Counted from the first letter of the stretch, positions 38,481-49,124 are shown. The stretch is 64,000 nt of DNA from Acidobacteriota bacterium (GCA_021781495.1 JAJXWS010000005.1:1-64000), one strand, 5' to 3'. Translations and numbers: made by a program. Notes: generated from the letters alone by a model not told the origin.

Positions 38481-41400
38481 ATGCTGACGCGGATCCTGAA
38501 CTTCTCGCTCGCGTACCGGTGGGTCATCCTGCTGGGTGTTGTGCTGCTGATCGCGGCTGGTGCCTGGGTGGTGTACACCATTCCGGTGGATGCCTTTCCG
38601 GACCTGACCAACAACCAGGTTGTCGTGGTCACGGAAGCGCCGTCCATGCCTCCAACCGAGGTGGAGCAACTGGTCACGTTCCCGATTGAGCGCTCCATGA
38701 TGGGCATGCCCAAACAGCAGCAGGTGCGCTCCATATCGAAGCTTGGGCTGTCGATGGTCACGGTGGTCTTCGATGACTCCGTAGCCTCGTACTTTGCTCG
38801 GCAGCTGGTCAACGAGCGGCTGCAGCAGGTTGCCGCCACGCTGCCGATGGGCATTCAGCCTGTGCTGAGCCCGCCCTCAACGGCATTTGGCGAACTGTAT
38901 CAGTACACGATCTCCGGCGGCGGGCTTTCTCCCATGGCGTTGAAGGACGTGCAGGAGTGGCTGATAAAGCCGCAGTTGCGCGCGGTTCCGGGCGTGAGCG
39001 ATGTGAACACCTGGGGCGGAGAAACGCGCCAGTATCAGATCAAGGTCGATCCCAGTCTGCTGCAGTCGTATGGCCTGACGCTGCACGATGTGGCGACTCG
39101 CATCGCCGAGAATAATCAGAACTTCGGCGGCGGCTACATTGAGCATGACGCGGAGCAGTATATTCTGCGCGGCACGGGACGCACGGCCTCAACCGACGAT
39201 CTTGGCCACATTGTGCTGATGTCGAACCAGGGCACGCCGGTACTGATTGAGGATGTTGCGCAGGTAGTGGTTGCGCCAGCGCCACGGCAGGGCGCGGTGC
39301 TGGACCAGGGCGAGACGATCTCCGGCATGGTGATCATGCTGAAGGGACAGAACGGAAAGAACGTGATTGAACAGGTGAAGAAGAAGATTGCCGGCCTTCA
39401 CCTGCCCGCGGGCGTACAGCTGAGAGCCTTTTACGACCAGTCCACGGTGATTGACGCGACCATTGAGACAGTGAAGCACAATCTGTTTGAGGGCTTCATT
39501 CTGGTAACGGTGGTTCTGCTGATCTTTCTGGGCAGCTTTCGCGCAGCGCTGGTCACGGCCTCCATCATCCCGCTGTCACTGCTGTTCAGCTTTCTGGGCA
39601 TGAAGCTGTTCGGCATCAGCGCAAACCTGATGAGCCTGGGCGCCATCGACTTCGGCATGATTGTGGATGGCGCGGTGGTGATGATGGAGAACTCCGTGCA
39701 CCGGCTGCAGGAGCACGGCCGCAATGAGACTCCGATGGAGTCCATTGCCCGCGCCGGAGGCGAGGTGGCGCGGCCGATGGCGTTCGGTGTGAGCATCATC
39801 GTTGCCGTGTATCTGCCGATTCTCTTTCTGGAGGGTCTGGAAGGGCGCATGTTCCGGCCCATGGCCATCACGGTCTGCGCGGCTCTGCTGGGTTCGCTGC
39901 TGCTGGCCTTGACGGTGATTCCTGTGCTGACGAGCTATGTCTTCCGCAAGGGGCTGCACGTAAAGGAGACAAAGAAAGATCGGCGCAGCTGGATGGATTT
40001 TCTGACGGCAAAGTATGTGTGGGGATTGGGGCTGGCCATGCGCTATCGCGTGATTGTGACGGCAACGGCCATCGTGGTTCTGCTGGTATCCCTGGTCTCA
40101 CTGAAGTGGATCGGCACGGAGTTTATGCCGAAGCTGGACGAGGGCTCGATTCTGCTGGAGACGCGGAAGCTGCCCGGCATTTCCCTGACTGAGTCCATCA
40201 CAATTTCCAAGCGGGTGGAGCAGACCCTTCGCACCTTTCCGGAGATACGCGATGTAACCACGAAGATCGGCCGGCCGGACTTTGCCACGGAGGCCATGGG
40301 AATCAACGAGGGCGATGTGTACATTGCTCTGAAGCCACAGAAGGACTGGGCACGCTTCCACAGCAAGGAAGAGCTAATCGATGCGATGGACAAATCCCTG
40401 TCCACGATTCCCGGCATTTCCTACGACTTTACGCAGCCGATGGCGATGCGGCTGGATGAGACGGTCTCGGGCGTAAAGGCGGATCTTGCCATCAAGATCT
40501 ATGGAGACGACTTTGCCCAGCTGAACCAGCTGGCGCAGAAGGCGCTGCGGCAGGTGCGTTCGATTCGTGGAGCCGCAGACGCACAGATGGAGATGAACTC
40601 CGGCGTGCCGGAACTCACGGTGCGGACGCGGAGAGATGCGCTGGCGCGCTACGGGCTCAACGTGACCGACGTGCAGGAGGCCATCCAGGCGGGTGCGTCG
40701 GGTCTGCCCGTGTCAGAGATGATCGATGGCCAGCGGCGCTACTCCATTGTGCTTCGCCTGCCGGACACGTACCGGACTGATCCTGCTGCCATTCGTGCCA
40801 TTTCGATTCGCGCACCGGGCGGCGAGGAGGTTGCACTGGGCCAGGTGGCGGACGTCGGCATCACCTTTGGTTCCGAGATCATCAACCGCGAAGAAGGACA
40901 GCGCCGGATGGTGGTGATGTCGAATGTGCGCGGCCGCGACCTGGGCAGCTTTGTGGCTGAGGTACAGCAGCGCATCAACGATCAGGTGCAGTTGCCGCCG
41001 GGCTACTCCATCTCTTATGGAGGCCAGTTTGAGAATCAGCAACGGGCCATGAAGCGCCTGTTCCTCCTGATTCCCCTGGCGCTGGCCATCATTATGGGGC
41101 TGCTCTACATGACATTCAACTCCATCAAGCATGCGGTATTGATTCTGGTAAACGTGCCCTTTGCGCTGGTGGGTGGAATTGCCGCATTGTGGATCACCCA
41201 CCTCAACCTGAACCTGTCCGCATCGGTTGGCTTTATTGCGCTGTTCGGCGTGGCTGTGCTGAACGGAGTTGTTCTGGTGAGCTCAATTAACCAGATGAAC
41301 AACAGCGGCATACCCCTGCATATCGCCATTGAACAGGGCGCGGCGAGGCGGCTGAGGCCGGTGCTGATGACGGCACTGGTCGCAAGCCTTGGTTTTATCC

Positions 41401-41582
41401 CTATGGCGATCTCCACATCCACGGGCGCTGAGGTCCAGAGGCCCCTGGCGACCGTGGTGATTGGCGGCCTTATCAGTTCCACGGGATTGACACTGTTCCT
41501 GTTGCCGACCTTCTATGAGTGGTTCACCCAGCTCTCTCTGCGCCGGCAAAAGGAGACCACGGAGACGCCCGCAGCCGTATAA
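38481..41582 (+). CDS. czcA: heavy-metal efflux RND pump (CzcA family)
   Basis: 1033 aa; DAFPDLTNNQVVVVTEAP; TM4 motif AIDFGMIVDGAVVMMEN of CzcA-type HME-RND. Confidence 0.95.
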   Translation: MLTRILNFSLAYRWVILLGVVLLIAAGAWVVYTIPVDAFPDLTNNQVVVVTEAPSMPPTEVEQLVTFPIERSMMGMPKQQQVRSISKLGLSMVTVVFDDSVASYFARQLVNERLQQVAATLPMGIQPVLSPPSTAFGELYQYTISGGGLSPMALKDVQEWLIKPQLRAVPGVSDVNTWGGETRQYQIKVDPSLLQSYGLTLHDVATRIAENNQNFGGGYIEHDAEQYILRGTGRTASTDDLGHIVLMSNQGTPVLIEDVAQVVVAPAPRQGAVLDQGETISGMVIMLKGQNGKNVIEQVKKKIAGLHLPAGVQLRAFYDQSTVIDATIETVKHNLFEGFILVTVVLLIFLGSFRAALVTASIIPLSLLFSFLGMKLFGISANLMSLGAIDFGMIVDGAVVMMENSVHRLQEHGRNETPMESIARAGGEVARPMAFGVSIIVAVYLPILFLEGLEGRMFRPMAITVCAALLGSLLLALTVIPVLTSYVFRKGLHVKETKKDRRSWMDFLTAKYVWGLGLAMRYRVIVTATAIVVLLVSLVSLKWIGTEFMPKLDEGSILLETRKLPGISLTESITISKRVEQTLRTFPEIRDVTTKIGRPDFATEAMGINEGDVYIALKPQKDWARFHSKEELIDAMDKSLSTIPGISYDFTQPMAMRLDETVSGVKADLAIKIYGDDFAQLNQLAQKALRQVRSIRGAADAQMEMNSGVPELTVRTRRDALARYGLNVTDVQEAIQAGASGLPVSEMIDGQRRYSIVLRLPDTYRTDPAAIRAISIRAPGGEEVALGQVADVGITFGSEIINREEGQRRMVVMSNVRGRDLGSFVAEVQQRINDQVQLPPGYSISYGGQFENQQRAMKRLFLLIPLALAIIMGLLYMTFNSIKHAVLILVNVPFALVGGIAALWITHLNLNLSASVGFIALFGVAVLNGVVLVSSINQMNNSGIPLHIAIEQGAARRLRPVLMTALVASLGFIPMAISTSTGAEVQRPLATVVIGGLISSTGLTLFLLPTFYEWFTQLSLRRQKETTETPAAV

Positions 41583-41872
41583 AGAAGCACGGAGACAGAG
41601 GAATACTCAGCCGGCGGAGGCCTGCGCTGATCGGTTGTTCGCCGGTTTGCGCAGCTCCGCTGTGGCGTTTGCTGCCGCCCTATGTTCCAAAGCGGTACAT
41701 GGAAAAACATGGGATGGACTGGCAAGATCTGCATTTGTTGCAGTCTGATAGACTGGCAGTGTTGCCGAGGACCGAACGCGCAGGGGGATGCCGGCTACAG
41801 TGCCGGTATCTAATTGGAAACTATTCACCACGGGCGTTTTGATTTGCAATAGATGCAACGGAGGTTTGCGCA

Positions 41873-42811
41873 TTGAGCGCCTCGGCGAGTGATCCTGCAG
41901 CATCTCATCTGAATATCTCAGGCAAGGACTCGCTCTTGGCGGCTTCTGTGGTGGTTTGTACCTGCGCCCGCGTGGAGCTGCTGCGGAATTGCCTGGCCAG
42001 CGTCAGCAGGCTTGACCCCGCGCCCGGGGAAATCCTTGTCATCGACAACACGCCGGGCGATGCGCATACCGAGGCTATCGCCAAAGAATTCAATGCACGC
42101 TATGCGGTGGAGATTCGACCCGGCCTGAGCCACGCCAGAAACCGGGCAGTTGAGCTGGCAAGCGGCGAGATCATCGCATTTCTTGACGATGATGCTCAGC
42201 CCCGGGAGAACTGGCTTGGCCTGATGCTGGAGCCGTTTGAAGACGCCAACGTGGCAGTGGTGACAGGCGATACTTTTCCGGCGGAGATGGCGGAGTCCGC
42301 GGTTAGCAACGCCCTTCCGCGCTACATCAGCAGCAAGGACCCGCAATGGTTTGAGATTGTGACGTACGGCGGGCTGGGCTACGGAACCAACATGGCCCTG
42401 CGCAAATCCGCGTGCTCAGGCTGGAAGGGATTCGATGTGCGACTGGGACGCGGAGCTCCGCTGTGGCTGGCCGAGGAGAGCCATGCCTTTGCCACCCTGC
42501 TGAGCAAGGGCTATACGGCAGTGCATGTGCCCGCAGCCATCGTCATACACCCGAACAAGCCGCTGGATCTGGAGAAGGAAGCTTCCAGTTCGATCGCCTA
42601 CTGGCTGCTGCTGTTTTTTGAGTTTCCGAGCCACCGGCTCGATCTGATCCGTTTTCTCAGTGGGCGGCTGCTCCGCAGAAGACTGGCCTGGTCGCGCAAT
42701 CCGCAGGAGCCCGGACGGATTATTCGCGGCGGATGGCGCCTGTACTTCAAGGCAGGCATTGCCGGAGTGCGCCTCTATTTCCGAAACAGAAGGAACTCGC
42801 AGCGCAGGTAA
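41873..42811 (+). CDS. family 2 glycosyltransferase
   Basis: ASVVVCTCARVELLRNCLASV...RPGLSHARNRAVELASGEIIAFLDDDAQP. Confidence 0.92.
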   Translation: MSASASDPAASHLNISGKDSLLAASVVVCTCARVELLRNCLASVSRLDPAPGEILVIDNTPGDAHTEAIAKEFNARYAVEIRPGLSHARNRAVELASGEIIAFLDDDAQPRENWLGLMLEPFEDANVAVVTGDTFPAEMAESAVSNALPRYISSKDPQWFEIVTYGGLGYGTNMALRKSACSGWKGFDVRLGRGAPLWLAEESHAFATLLSKGYTAVHVPAAIVIHPNKPLDLEKEASSSIAYWLLLFFEFPSHRLDLIRFLSGRLLRRRLAWSRNPQEPGRIIRGGWRLYFKAGIAGVRLYFRNRRNSQRR

Positions 42812-42853
42812 CTTTGCGCAGGAGGGCGGATGCAGCCATGCATCCAGGCTGCA

Positions 42854-43816
42854 TTACTGGCTGCCTGTTGCCTTGAGCGCGCCTAACGCTGTCACGGTGT
42901 GAAGCCAGTGTATTCTGCGCCGGATTTGTAACGCGCGTACGCCTGCATTGCGCACGGCGGGGATGTGGATTCCCTTCTCTGCCATGCCGCAGAACGGGGC
43001 AAGCAGGATATCCACGATGGCAGGATGACGGGCGATGCGGCGCTGAAGCCGGTGCTTCCACCCCGTCTGCCGGCGTAACCACACGACCTGCCCTTCCAGT
43101 TCAAGCTCCGGATGCTTGCGCGCAAATTCGGCATCTGCACGGGCAAAGGCATGCGCGTCGCGAATCAGATCCGAAGAGGTCTTGTCGTAGTACTGCCAGG
43201 CGACGGCGTCCGCAAGGAAGTGGAAGTCCACGCCGCACGAGGCAAGGCGGACGGCCAGTTCAAGGTCCTCGCGCATTCTGAAGTTCTCATCAAACCCGCC
43301 AGCCTCGGCCAGCAGATTGCAGGCGATGGAGGAGTTGCTGAAGACGCAGTCGGTCAGTTTCCACGCCAGTGCCGGTGTTTGCTTCTGCCGCAGGGAGAAG
43401 GCGCCGAGTTCGCGATGGAAGCACTCCGCAGCCAGGCTTGGAGGGCTGTCTTCACTGAGGAATATAGCTCCGAAGGCTACGAGGCCGTCGCGGTCCTTAT
43501 GCGCCTGAATGTGGCGGGCGACCAGATGCGGATCGCAGAGCATGTCATCGTCCAGAAAGAGCACGAGCCCGGAACGCGCTGCGCGGAAGCCGGTATTTCG
43601 AGCGCCGGCGAGTCCTCGGTTTTCCTGCTCAATGACGCGGAAGTCGCACCACGGCTCCAGCCGTCGTAGTTCGGCTGCCGTGCCATCAGTGGAGCCATCG
43701 ACGACGGCAATCACCTCAAGCTGCGACGCGGGTAGCCGTTGCGAAAACACCGTCGCGAGACAGCGCTTCACGGTTTCCTTCCGGTTGAACGTTGGAACGA
43801 CGACAGAGATCTCCAT
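42854..43816 (-). CDS. family 2 glycosyltransferase
   Basis: MEISVVVPTFNRKETVKRCLATVFSQ...NRGLAGARNTGFRAARSGLVLFLDDDMLCD; M at 43816. Confidence 0.93.
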   Translation of the reverse strand: MEISVVVPTFNRKETVKRCLATVFSQRLPASQLEVIAVVDGSTDGTAAELRRLEPWCDFRVIEQENRGLAGARNTGFRAARSGLVLFLDDDMLCDPHLVARHIQAHKDRDGLVAFGAIFLSEDSPPSLAAECFHRELGAFSLRQKQTPALAWKLTDCVFSNSSIACNLLAEAGGFDENFRMREDLELAVRLASCGVDFHFLADAVAWQYYDKTSSDLIRDAHAFARADAEFARKHPELELEGQVVWLRRQTGWKHRLQRRIARHPAIVDILLAPFCGMAEKGIHIPAVRNAGVRALQIRRRIHWLHTVTALGALKATGSQ

Positions 43817-43926
43817 TGCTTTTACCCGGAGCATTCGGCAGCGGCTGATCCTGCCCTGCGATGCCTTGTTGCCACATAGGGTTAGACCTATAATAGGCCC
43901 ACGCACCAGCTTTCTCTCAAGCTGGC

Positions 43927-44769
43927 ATGCCATGGCAAGCGATCGGTTCTGCGTGGCTTCCACGTGCCGGCTGCATGCGCAAACACTCGTGTACGAAGAC
44001 TGCGGGGAATCGCTTGAGCACGCTGAAACATCTGGTGCCTGTCCCGGTACGGCAGTGGCTGCGCAGCAGGCAAAAGGCGGCGCAAAAGAGCCTGATACAC
44101 CTGGATCGGGTTACGGACTGGTCCGTGCTGCGACGAGTTCAGCCCTATCGCCCGGAGTTTGGCGGCCGCCGCGGTCAATATATTGACCGGTTTTATATTG
44201 AGCAATTTCTTGCGGCGCACCAGGAATGTATTCGCGGGCGCGTGGCTGAGATGGAAAGCCCGCAGTACACGCAACGCTTTGGAGCAGGGCGGGTGCTCCA
44301 GTCGGATGTTCTGGACATCAACGAGAGCAATACTTTGCGCACGATGACGGTGGATTTGGCGCGGCCTGAAGAGGCGCCAGAGAATCTCTTAGATTGCTTT
44401 CTTTGCACGCAGACCATCTTTCTGATTCGCGACTACGCCGCAGCTATTCGTGCGGCCCACAAAATGCTTAAGCCCGGCGGCACGCTGCTGGCGACTGTGC
44501 CCGGCATTTCGCCCAGGGTTCCGCAAAGCCTGGTGGCGGGAGCGGGCGAGGATTGGTGGCGCTTCACGGCGCGTTCGGCGCGGCTTGCCTTTGGCGCCGT
44601 ATTCGGAGAAGACCGCGTTGACGTGCGCTCCTATGGCAATGTTCTGACGACGACAGCCTTTCTGCAGGGGCTGGTTCAGGAAGAACTGACGCAGGACGAG
44701 CTCGCATATAATGATCCCGACTTTGAATTGATTCTTGGGATCAAAGCCGTGAAATCCGCTTCTGCGTGA
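43927..44769 (+). CDS. SAM-dependent methyltransferase (class I-like)
   Basis: VTDWSVLRRVQPYRPEFGGRRGQYIDRFYIEQFL; AAHKMLKPGGTLLATVPGIS; within glycan cluster; start uncertain. Confidence 0.8.
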   Translation: MPWQAIGSAWLPRAGCMRKHSCTKTAGNRLSTLKHLVPVPVRQWLRSRQKAAQKSLIHLDRVTDWSVLRRVQPYRPEFGGRRGQYIDRFYIEQFLAAHQECIRGRVAEMESPQYTQRFGAGRVLQSDVLDINESNTLRTMTVDLARPEEAPENLLDCFLCTQTIFLIRDYAAAIRAAHKMLKPGGTLLATVPGISPRVPQSLVAGAGEDWWRFTARSARLAFGAVFGEDRVDVRSYGNVLTTTAFLQGLVQEELTQDELAYNDPDFELILGIKAVKSASA

Positions 44770-44775
44770 ATCCTC

Positions 44776-45678
44776 ATGCACACAACGCCCGGCCTTGTAT
44801 CGGTCATACTTCCATTTCATAACTGCGAGCGCTTTTTGCCGGAGACCCTTGAGAGCGTACTGGCGCAGACCTACTCGCATTGGGAATTGCTGCTGATCGA
44901 CGATGGAGCCACGGATGGCAGTACGCGGATAGCTGCAGATTACGCTGCACACTACCCCCAGAATATCCGCATCTTCGAGCACGCGGGACACGCCAACCTT
45001 GGTGTTACCCGTACGCGCAACTTTGGCGCGGAGCATGCCGGCGGCGAGTTTCTGGCCTTTCTGGATGCGGATGATGTCTGGCTACCCGGCAAGCTGGAGA
45101 TGCAGGTGGCGGCCATGCAGGCCAATCCGGATGCGGGACTCGTCTGCGGCCCGAGTGAGTACTGGCACGACTGGGACGCAAACGCGGAGGAAAGGAATCA
45201 TGTGCCCCCGGTTGCGCCGGGAGGCAGATTGTATTTCCCGCCGGAACTGCTGGCGGCGAGCTATCCGTTCGGGACCTTTGGAGCTCCGTGCCCATCCAGT
45301 TTTCTGCTGCGACGAACAGCCTTCGACCGGATCGGCGGATTTGTGGAGGACTTCCGTCCATCGACATACCAGCTCTATGAAGATGCGGCATTCCTGACGA
45401 AGGCCTACTTGAACGTGCCGGTCTATGTGACCGAGCAGCACACAGACCGCTACCGGTGCCATGCGACGTCTATTTGGCACCGGACCAAGCGAACAACCCG
45501 CGATGAAGCAGAGCGGCGATTCTACTTTCACTGGCTGCGCGGCTATCTGCATCAGCAGCGGATGACAAGCCCGGAGATTCTGCGTGCTGTACGCCGGGTG
45601 GCCTGGCCTTACTGGCTGCCGTTACCGTCGCGCGTCACACATCTGCTTCGACGCATCGGCAACCGACTTTCGCGTTAA
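44776..45678 (+). CDS. family 2 glycosyltransferase
   Basis: GLVSVILPFHNCERFLPETLESVLAQTYSHWELLLIDDGATDGS...FLAFLDADD. Confidence 0.94.
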   Translation: MHTTPGLVSVILPFHNCERFLPETLESVLAQTYSHWELLLIDDGATDGSTRIAADYAAHYPQNIRIFEHAGHANLGVTRTRNFGAEHAGGEFLAFLDADDVWLPGKLEMQVAAMQANPDAGLVCGPSEYWHDWDANAEERNHVPPVAPGGRLYFPPELLAASYPFGTFGAPCPSSFLLRRTAFDRIGGFVEDFRPSTYQLYEDAAFLTKAYLNVPVYVTEQHTDRYRCHATSIWHRTKRTTRDEAERRFYFHWLRGYLHQQRMTSPEILRAVRRVAWPYWLPLPSRVTHLLRRIGNRLSR

Positions 45679-45747
45679 GATTCTCTGCAGACAACCGTAT
45701 TCTGATTTCAGACGTTTGCCGACTCCAAACCACCTTGAGCCGACCGG

Positions 45748-47283
45748 ATGCTGACTTTTCTGAAGACCCTTATTGCCGGAAGATCCAGGCAGGCCAGCAC
45801 GGCGCAAAACATTGTCTGGAACTATATCGGGTATCTGTACCAGGTCGGCATCAGCTTTGGACTCACGGCCTACATCACGCGGCATCTTGCGGTTCCTGAA
45901 TACGGATTGTTTCTCTTTGTAATGTCGCTATCGAGCACACTGTACCTGCTGGACATGGGGATCTCCAGCGTGCTGGTGCAGGCGTATGTGGCTGAGGCTT
46001 CGCATCAGAATGCAGAGGGGCTGAATGCCCTGCTGAGCACGAGCTTTGTAGCACTTGGCGTGCTTGGCGCGGCGGGCGCTGCTATCTTCAGCGGGATTGC
46101 CGCGTTGCTTCCAGGGCCGTTCAAGATTCCTGGCGCATATCTTCACGAGGCCTCCATCGTCTTTCTCATCGCCGCATGCATCGTGCTGGTGAGCTTTCCC
46201 GGCATGGCGGTGGAACAGGCGTACCAGGCCTCGAACCGGTTTGACCGCATCAATCATGTGCAGCTGATCTCCACAACCGTTCAGGCTGTACTGTCCATCT
46301 ATGTGCTGGCTGCGGGCTTTCGCATTGTTGGCCTTGCACTGGCCGTGCTTGCTGCAACGGTGCTGCGACTTGCACTGCTGGGAGCGGCGTTGCCGGCCTG
46401 TGTGCCCGGAGCTCGGCTGACTCTGCATCGTTTTGAATGGGACAGGCTGAAGCCCCTGATTGCTGTGAGCAAATGGGCGTTTCTGCAAAACCTCTCCGCT
46501 TCCCTGTTTGATCTTCTGGTGTGGACCATGATCGGAGCTCTCGGCTCAATGCGAGACGCTGCGCTGTACGGGCTTGCCAGCAAGCTACCCGCGCAGTTCA
46601 AGAACCTGGTGGACAAGGGTGCGAACGTAGCGTTGCCGCTGCTTTCCAATGCGCATGCTCGCAACGATGCGGCAGCGCTGCAGCGGACGTATCTGAGCTT
46701 TCAGAAGCTCATCTTCGGTGCATCCATTCCCTTCCTTCTGCTGGGTTGCTATTTTGCCCGGCCACTGATCGAACTGTGGGCAGGAAGACCCTACGGAGAC
46801 GCGGCGCCGGTGATGCAGTGGCTGTTGCTGGCGGCGTTTGCCCATGCTGTTGCGTACTCATCTGACCTGCTGCTATATGCATGCTCAAAGATCAAAGAGG
46901 CTGCCTCGATCTCCATCTGGAGCGGAACCGTCAGCGTCGTCAGCGCGCTTCTGCTGGTCGGCAGGTTTGGAGCCGTCGGGCTGGCTGCGGGGCTTGCCAT
47001 TTCGCAGCTTGTCCTACACGCGGGCTGGTTTACGCTGGCGGCCAGCAGGCTTTCCGGCACACGGCTCCGGGCGATTACACGCGTCTGGATTGACGGCGTC
47101 GCAGTACCCTTCGCGCTGATGGCGGCGGAGGTCCTACTGATCGCGATGACCTCTGCGCGTTGGCCCGAGCTCTGGATACTGGCGGCAGCCGTTGTGAGCG
47201 GTGCCACTTACCTGGCCGTATGGTTCCCGCGCACAGCCATGCCTCTCTATCGGCAACAGATGGCGGGGGCGCTGCAACCATGA
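45748..47283 (+). CDS. Wzx-like polysaccharide flippase (MATE/MOP superfamily)
   Basis: QNIVWNYIGYLYQVGISFGLTAYITRHLAVPEYGLFLFVMSLSSTLYLLDMGI; many TM helices. Confidence 0.9.
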   Translation: MLTFLKTLIAGRSRQASTAQNIVWNYIGYLYQVGISFGLTAYITRHLAVPEYGLFLFVMSLSSTLYLLDMGISSVLVQAYVAEASHQNAEGLNALLSTSFVALGVLGAAGAAIFSGIAALLPGPFKIPGAYLHEASIVFLIAACIVLVSFPGMAVEQAYQASNRFDRINHVQLISTTVQAVLSIYVLAAGFRIVGLALAVLAATVLRLALLGAALPACVPGARLTLHRFEWDRLKPLIAVSKWAFLQNLSASLFDLLVWTMIGALGSMRDAALYGLASKLPAQFKNLVDKGANVALPLLSNAHARNDAAALQRTYLSFQKLIFGASIPFLLLGCYFARPLIELWAGRPYGDAAPVMQWLLLAAFAHAVAYSSDLLLYACSKIKEAASISIWSGTVSVVSALLLVGRFGAVGLAAGLAISQLVLHAGWFTLAASRLSGTRLRAITRVWIDGVAVPFALMAAEVLLIAMTSARWPELWILAAAVVSGATYLAVWFPRTAMPLYRQQMAGALQP

Positions 47284-49124
47284 GCACGACAGCACAGGTT
47301 GCCTGCACACTGCGATGCAGCATGGTGGTGACGACGTGGAAGCGGCCCGCGCTGCTGCGCGCAACGCTGAACTCCCTGCAGAATCAGACGTATCCATGCT
47401 GCGAAATCATCGTGGTTTGTGACGGCGAAGCGGAAGAGGTGCGCGCCATCGCGCAGGAGTTCGCCGGCGACGCCACGATTCGCTGGGTATTTCATCCGGA
47501 GAACCGGGGCCTTCCGGCAGCACGCAATACGGGAGCGCGCGAGGCCGGGGGTGACGTTGTTCTCTTTCTGGACGATGATGTGATTGCTCAGCCGGATCTG
47601 GTTGCCGTGCATATGCGGCATCATGCTGCGGTTCCCGGCTACCGGCAGATCGCCGTCTGCAGCCAGGTGGAAGAAGACCGCGCCACGCCGCTTGAATCCT
47701 ATGTGGATGAGTGCCTGCACGAGGCATGGAAGCAGACGCTCGACGGATTTCGCACAGCATTCTCCGCGCCGGAGTCAGAGTCCGTGGGAGAAGCCATTGA
47801 GCGGATGGTGTGGTTTGGGTTGAACTGCTCGATTCGGCGTGATGTGTTTCTGCAACACGGCGGCTTCCAGGAGAATCTGCGCGCCTCCGATGAAGAGATG
47901 GAGCTGGGACTGCGCCTGTATTTAGCGGGCGTTGAGATCGTCTTTGAGCCCAGCCGCCTGCTGACCCATAAGAACTCAAAGCAGTTAACGACCTACTTTA
48001 AGAATGCATGGCGCGCAAGCGGGGAGCTAGATCCGTACCGGCTCTTCCAGCTGGGACAAAGAAACGCACAGACCCAGCGGCTTACCGCCATGTACCACGG
48101 ATATTGGCTGGACCGGATGGGGGCGCGATGCGCCTGGACGCTGTCCGGTCCTCTGCAATCGCTCGCATCCAGGCTGGAGAGCGTCGCCAATCGTACGCGG
48201 CGACGCGCCTTGTTCGGTGCGTGGGCAAGAACGGCGCAGGCGGCGGAATACTGGGGCGCGGTGAAGGCGAGCGGCTGTACCCTCTCCCTGCTGCGCCAGG
48301 CTGCGCCGGAAGCCCGCTGTGCCCTGATGCTGCACAGCGTTTGCCGGCCCGAGACACGCGAAGAGGCCACGTACTATATTCGCCCCTCGCGGTTTCATCG
48401 CCTGATGGGCTGGATGCGGCTGACGGGCCGTCGCACGGCAAGCCTGGAAGAGTGGCTCAGCAGTTCCGGCGCGGAGGGCCGGGTTCTGCTCACCTTCGAC
48501 GATGCCTACGACGATCTTTACGAGGAGTTGCTGCCGCTGGTCATCGAGCATGGACTCCGAGCCGTCCTTTACCTGGTGGCCAACCATATCGGTGGCTCGA
48601 ATGTGTGGGACCAGCGATCCGGTCTGCGCGCCCGGAATCTGCTGACACTCAGCCAGATTCGCGAGATGCAGAAGTACGGTGTCGAGTTCGGCTCGCATAC
48701 GCTTACGCATCCTTTCCTGCCGGAAGTCACGGACTCCCAGCTGCGCAGTGAGGTGCGCGACTCAAAGGCCCGGCTCGAAGACCTGCTTGGTTGCGAGATA
48801 AGCTCGTTTGCCTATCCGCACGGCGGGGTGGATCGACGTGTGCGCTCCGCGGTCGCGGAGGCGGGCTATCGGGTAGCGTTCACCATCCTGCCGGGCCTGA
48901 ACCGGTGGAACGATCCCCTCTGTCAGCTTCGGGCGGATGTGAACGACTCGACTTCCCTGCTGGACTTCGCCTGCCAACTGCGTACCGGCTATGGCTTTGC
49001 ACAGGCGATTGGTGCTCGGCTTGGTGCACTGGAGGGGCAGCTGCCAACCCACGCTCTTCGCAGCCTGGTGCGGGGCATCCGCACGACGGGACATCGAATG
49101 CGTCATCCGCAGACTCCGGGCTAG
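47280..49124 (+). CDS. GT2 glycosyltransferase-polysaccharide deacetylase (NodB/CE4) fusion protein
   Basis: GT2: SMVVTTWKRPALLRATLNSLQNQTYP...VVLFLDDDV; CE4: VLLTFDDAYDDLYEELLPLV, FGSHTLTHPFL. ATG 47280 overlaps flippase stop. Confidence 0.9.
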   Translation: MSTTAQVACTLRCSMVVTTWKRPALLRATLNSLQNQTYPCCEIIVVCDGEAEEVRAIAQEFAGDATIRWVFHPENRGLPAARNTGAREAGGDVVLFLDDDVIAQPDLVAVHMRHHAAVPGYRQIAVCSQVEEDRATPLESYVDECLHEAWKQTLDGFRTAFSAPESESVGEAIERMVWFGLNCSIRRDVFLQHGGFQENLRASDEEMELGLRLYLAGVEIVFEPSRLLTHKNSKQLTTYFKNAWRASGELDPYRLFQLGQRNAQTQRLTAMYHGYWLDRMGARCAWTLSGPLQSLASRLESVANRTRRRALFGAWARTAQAAEYWGAVKASGCTLSLLRQAAPEARCALMLHSVCRPETREEATYYIRPSRFHRLMGWMRLTGRRTASLEEWLSSSGAEGRVLLTFDDAYDDLYEELLPLVIEHGLRAVLYLVANHIGGSNVWDQRSGLRARNLLTLSQIREMQKYGVEFGSHTLTHPFLPEVTDSQLRSEVRDSKARLEDLLGCEISSFAYPHGGVDRRVRSAVAEAGYRVAFTILPGLNRWNDPLCQLRADVNDSTSLLDFACQLRTGYGFAQAIGARLGALEGQLPTHALRSLVRGIRTTGHRMRHPQTPG

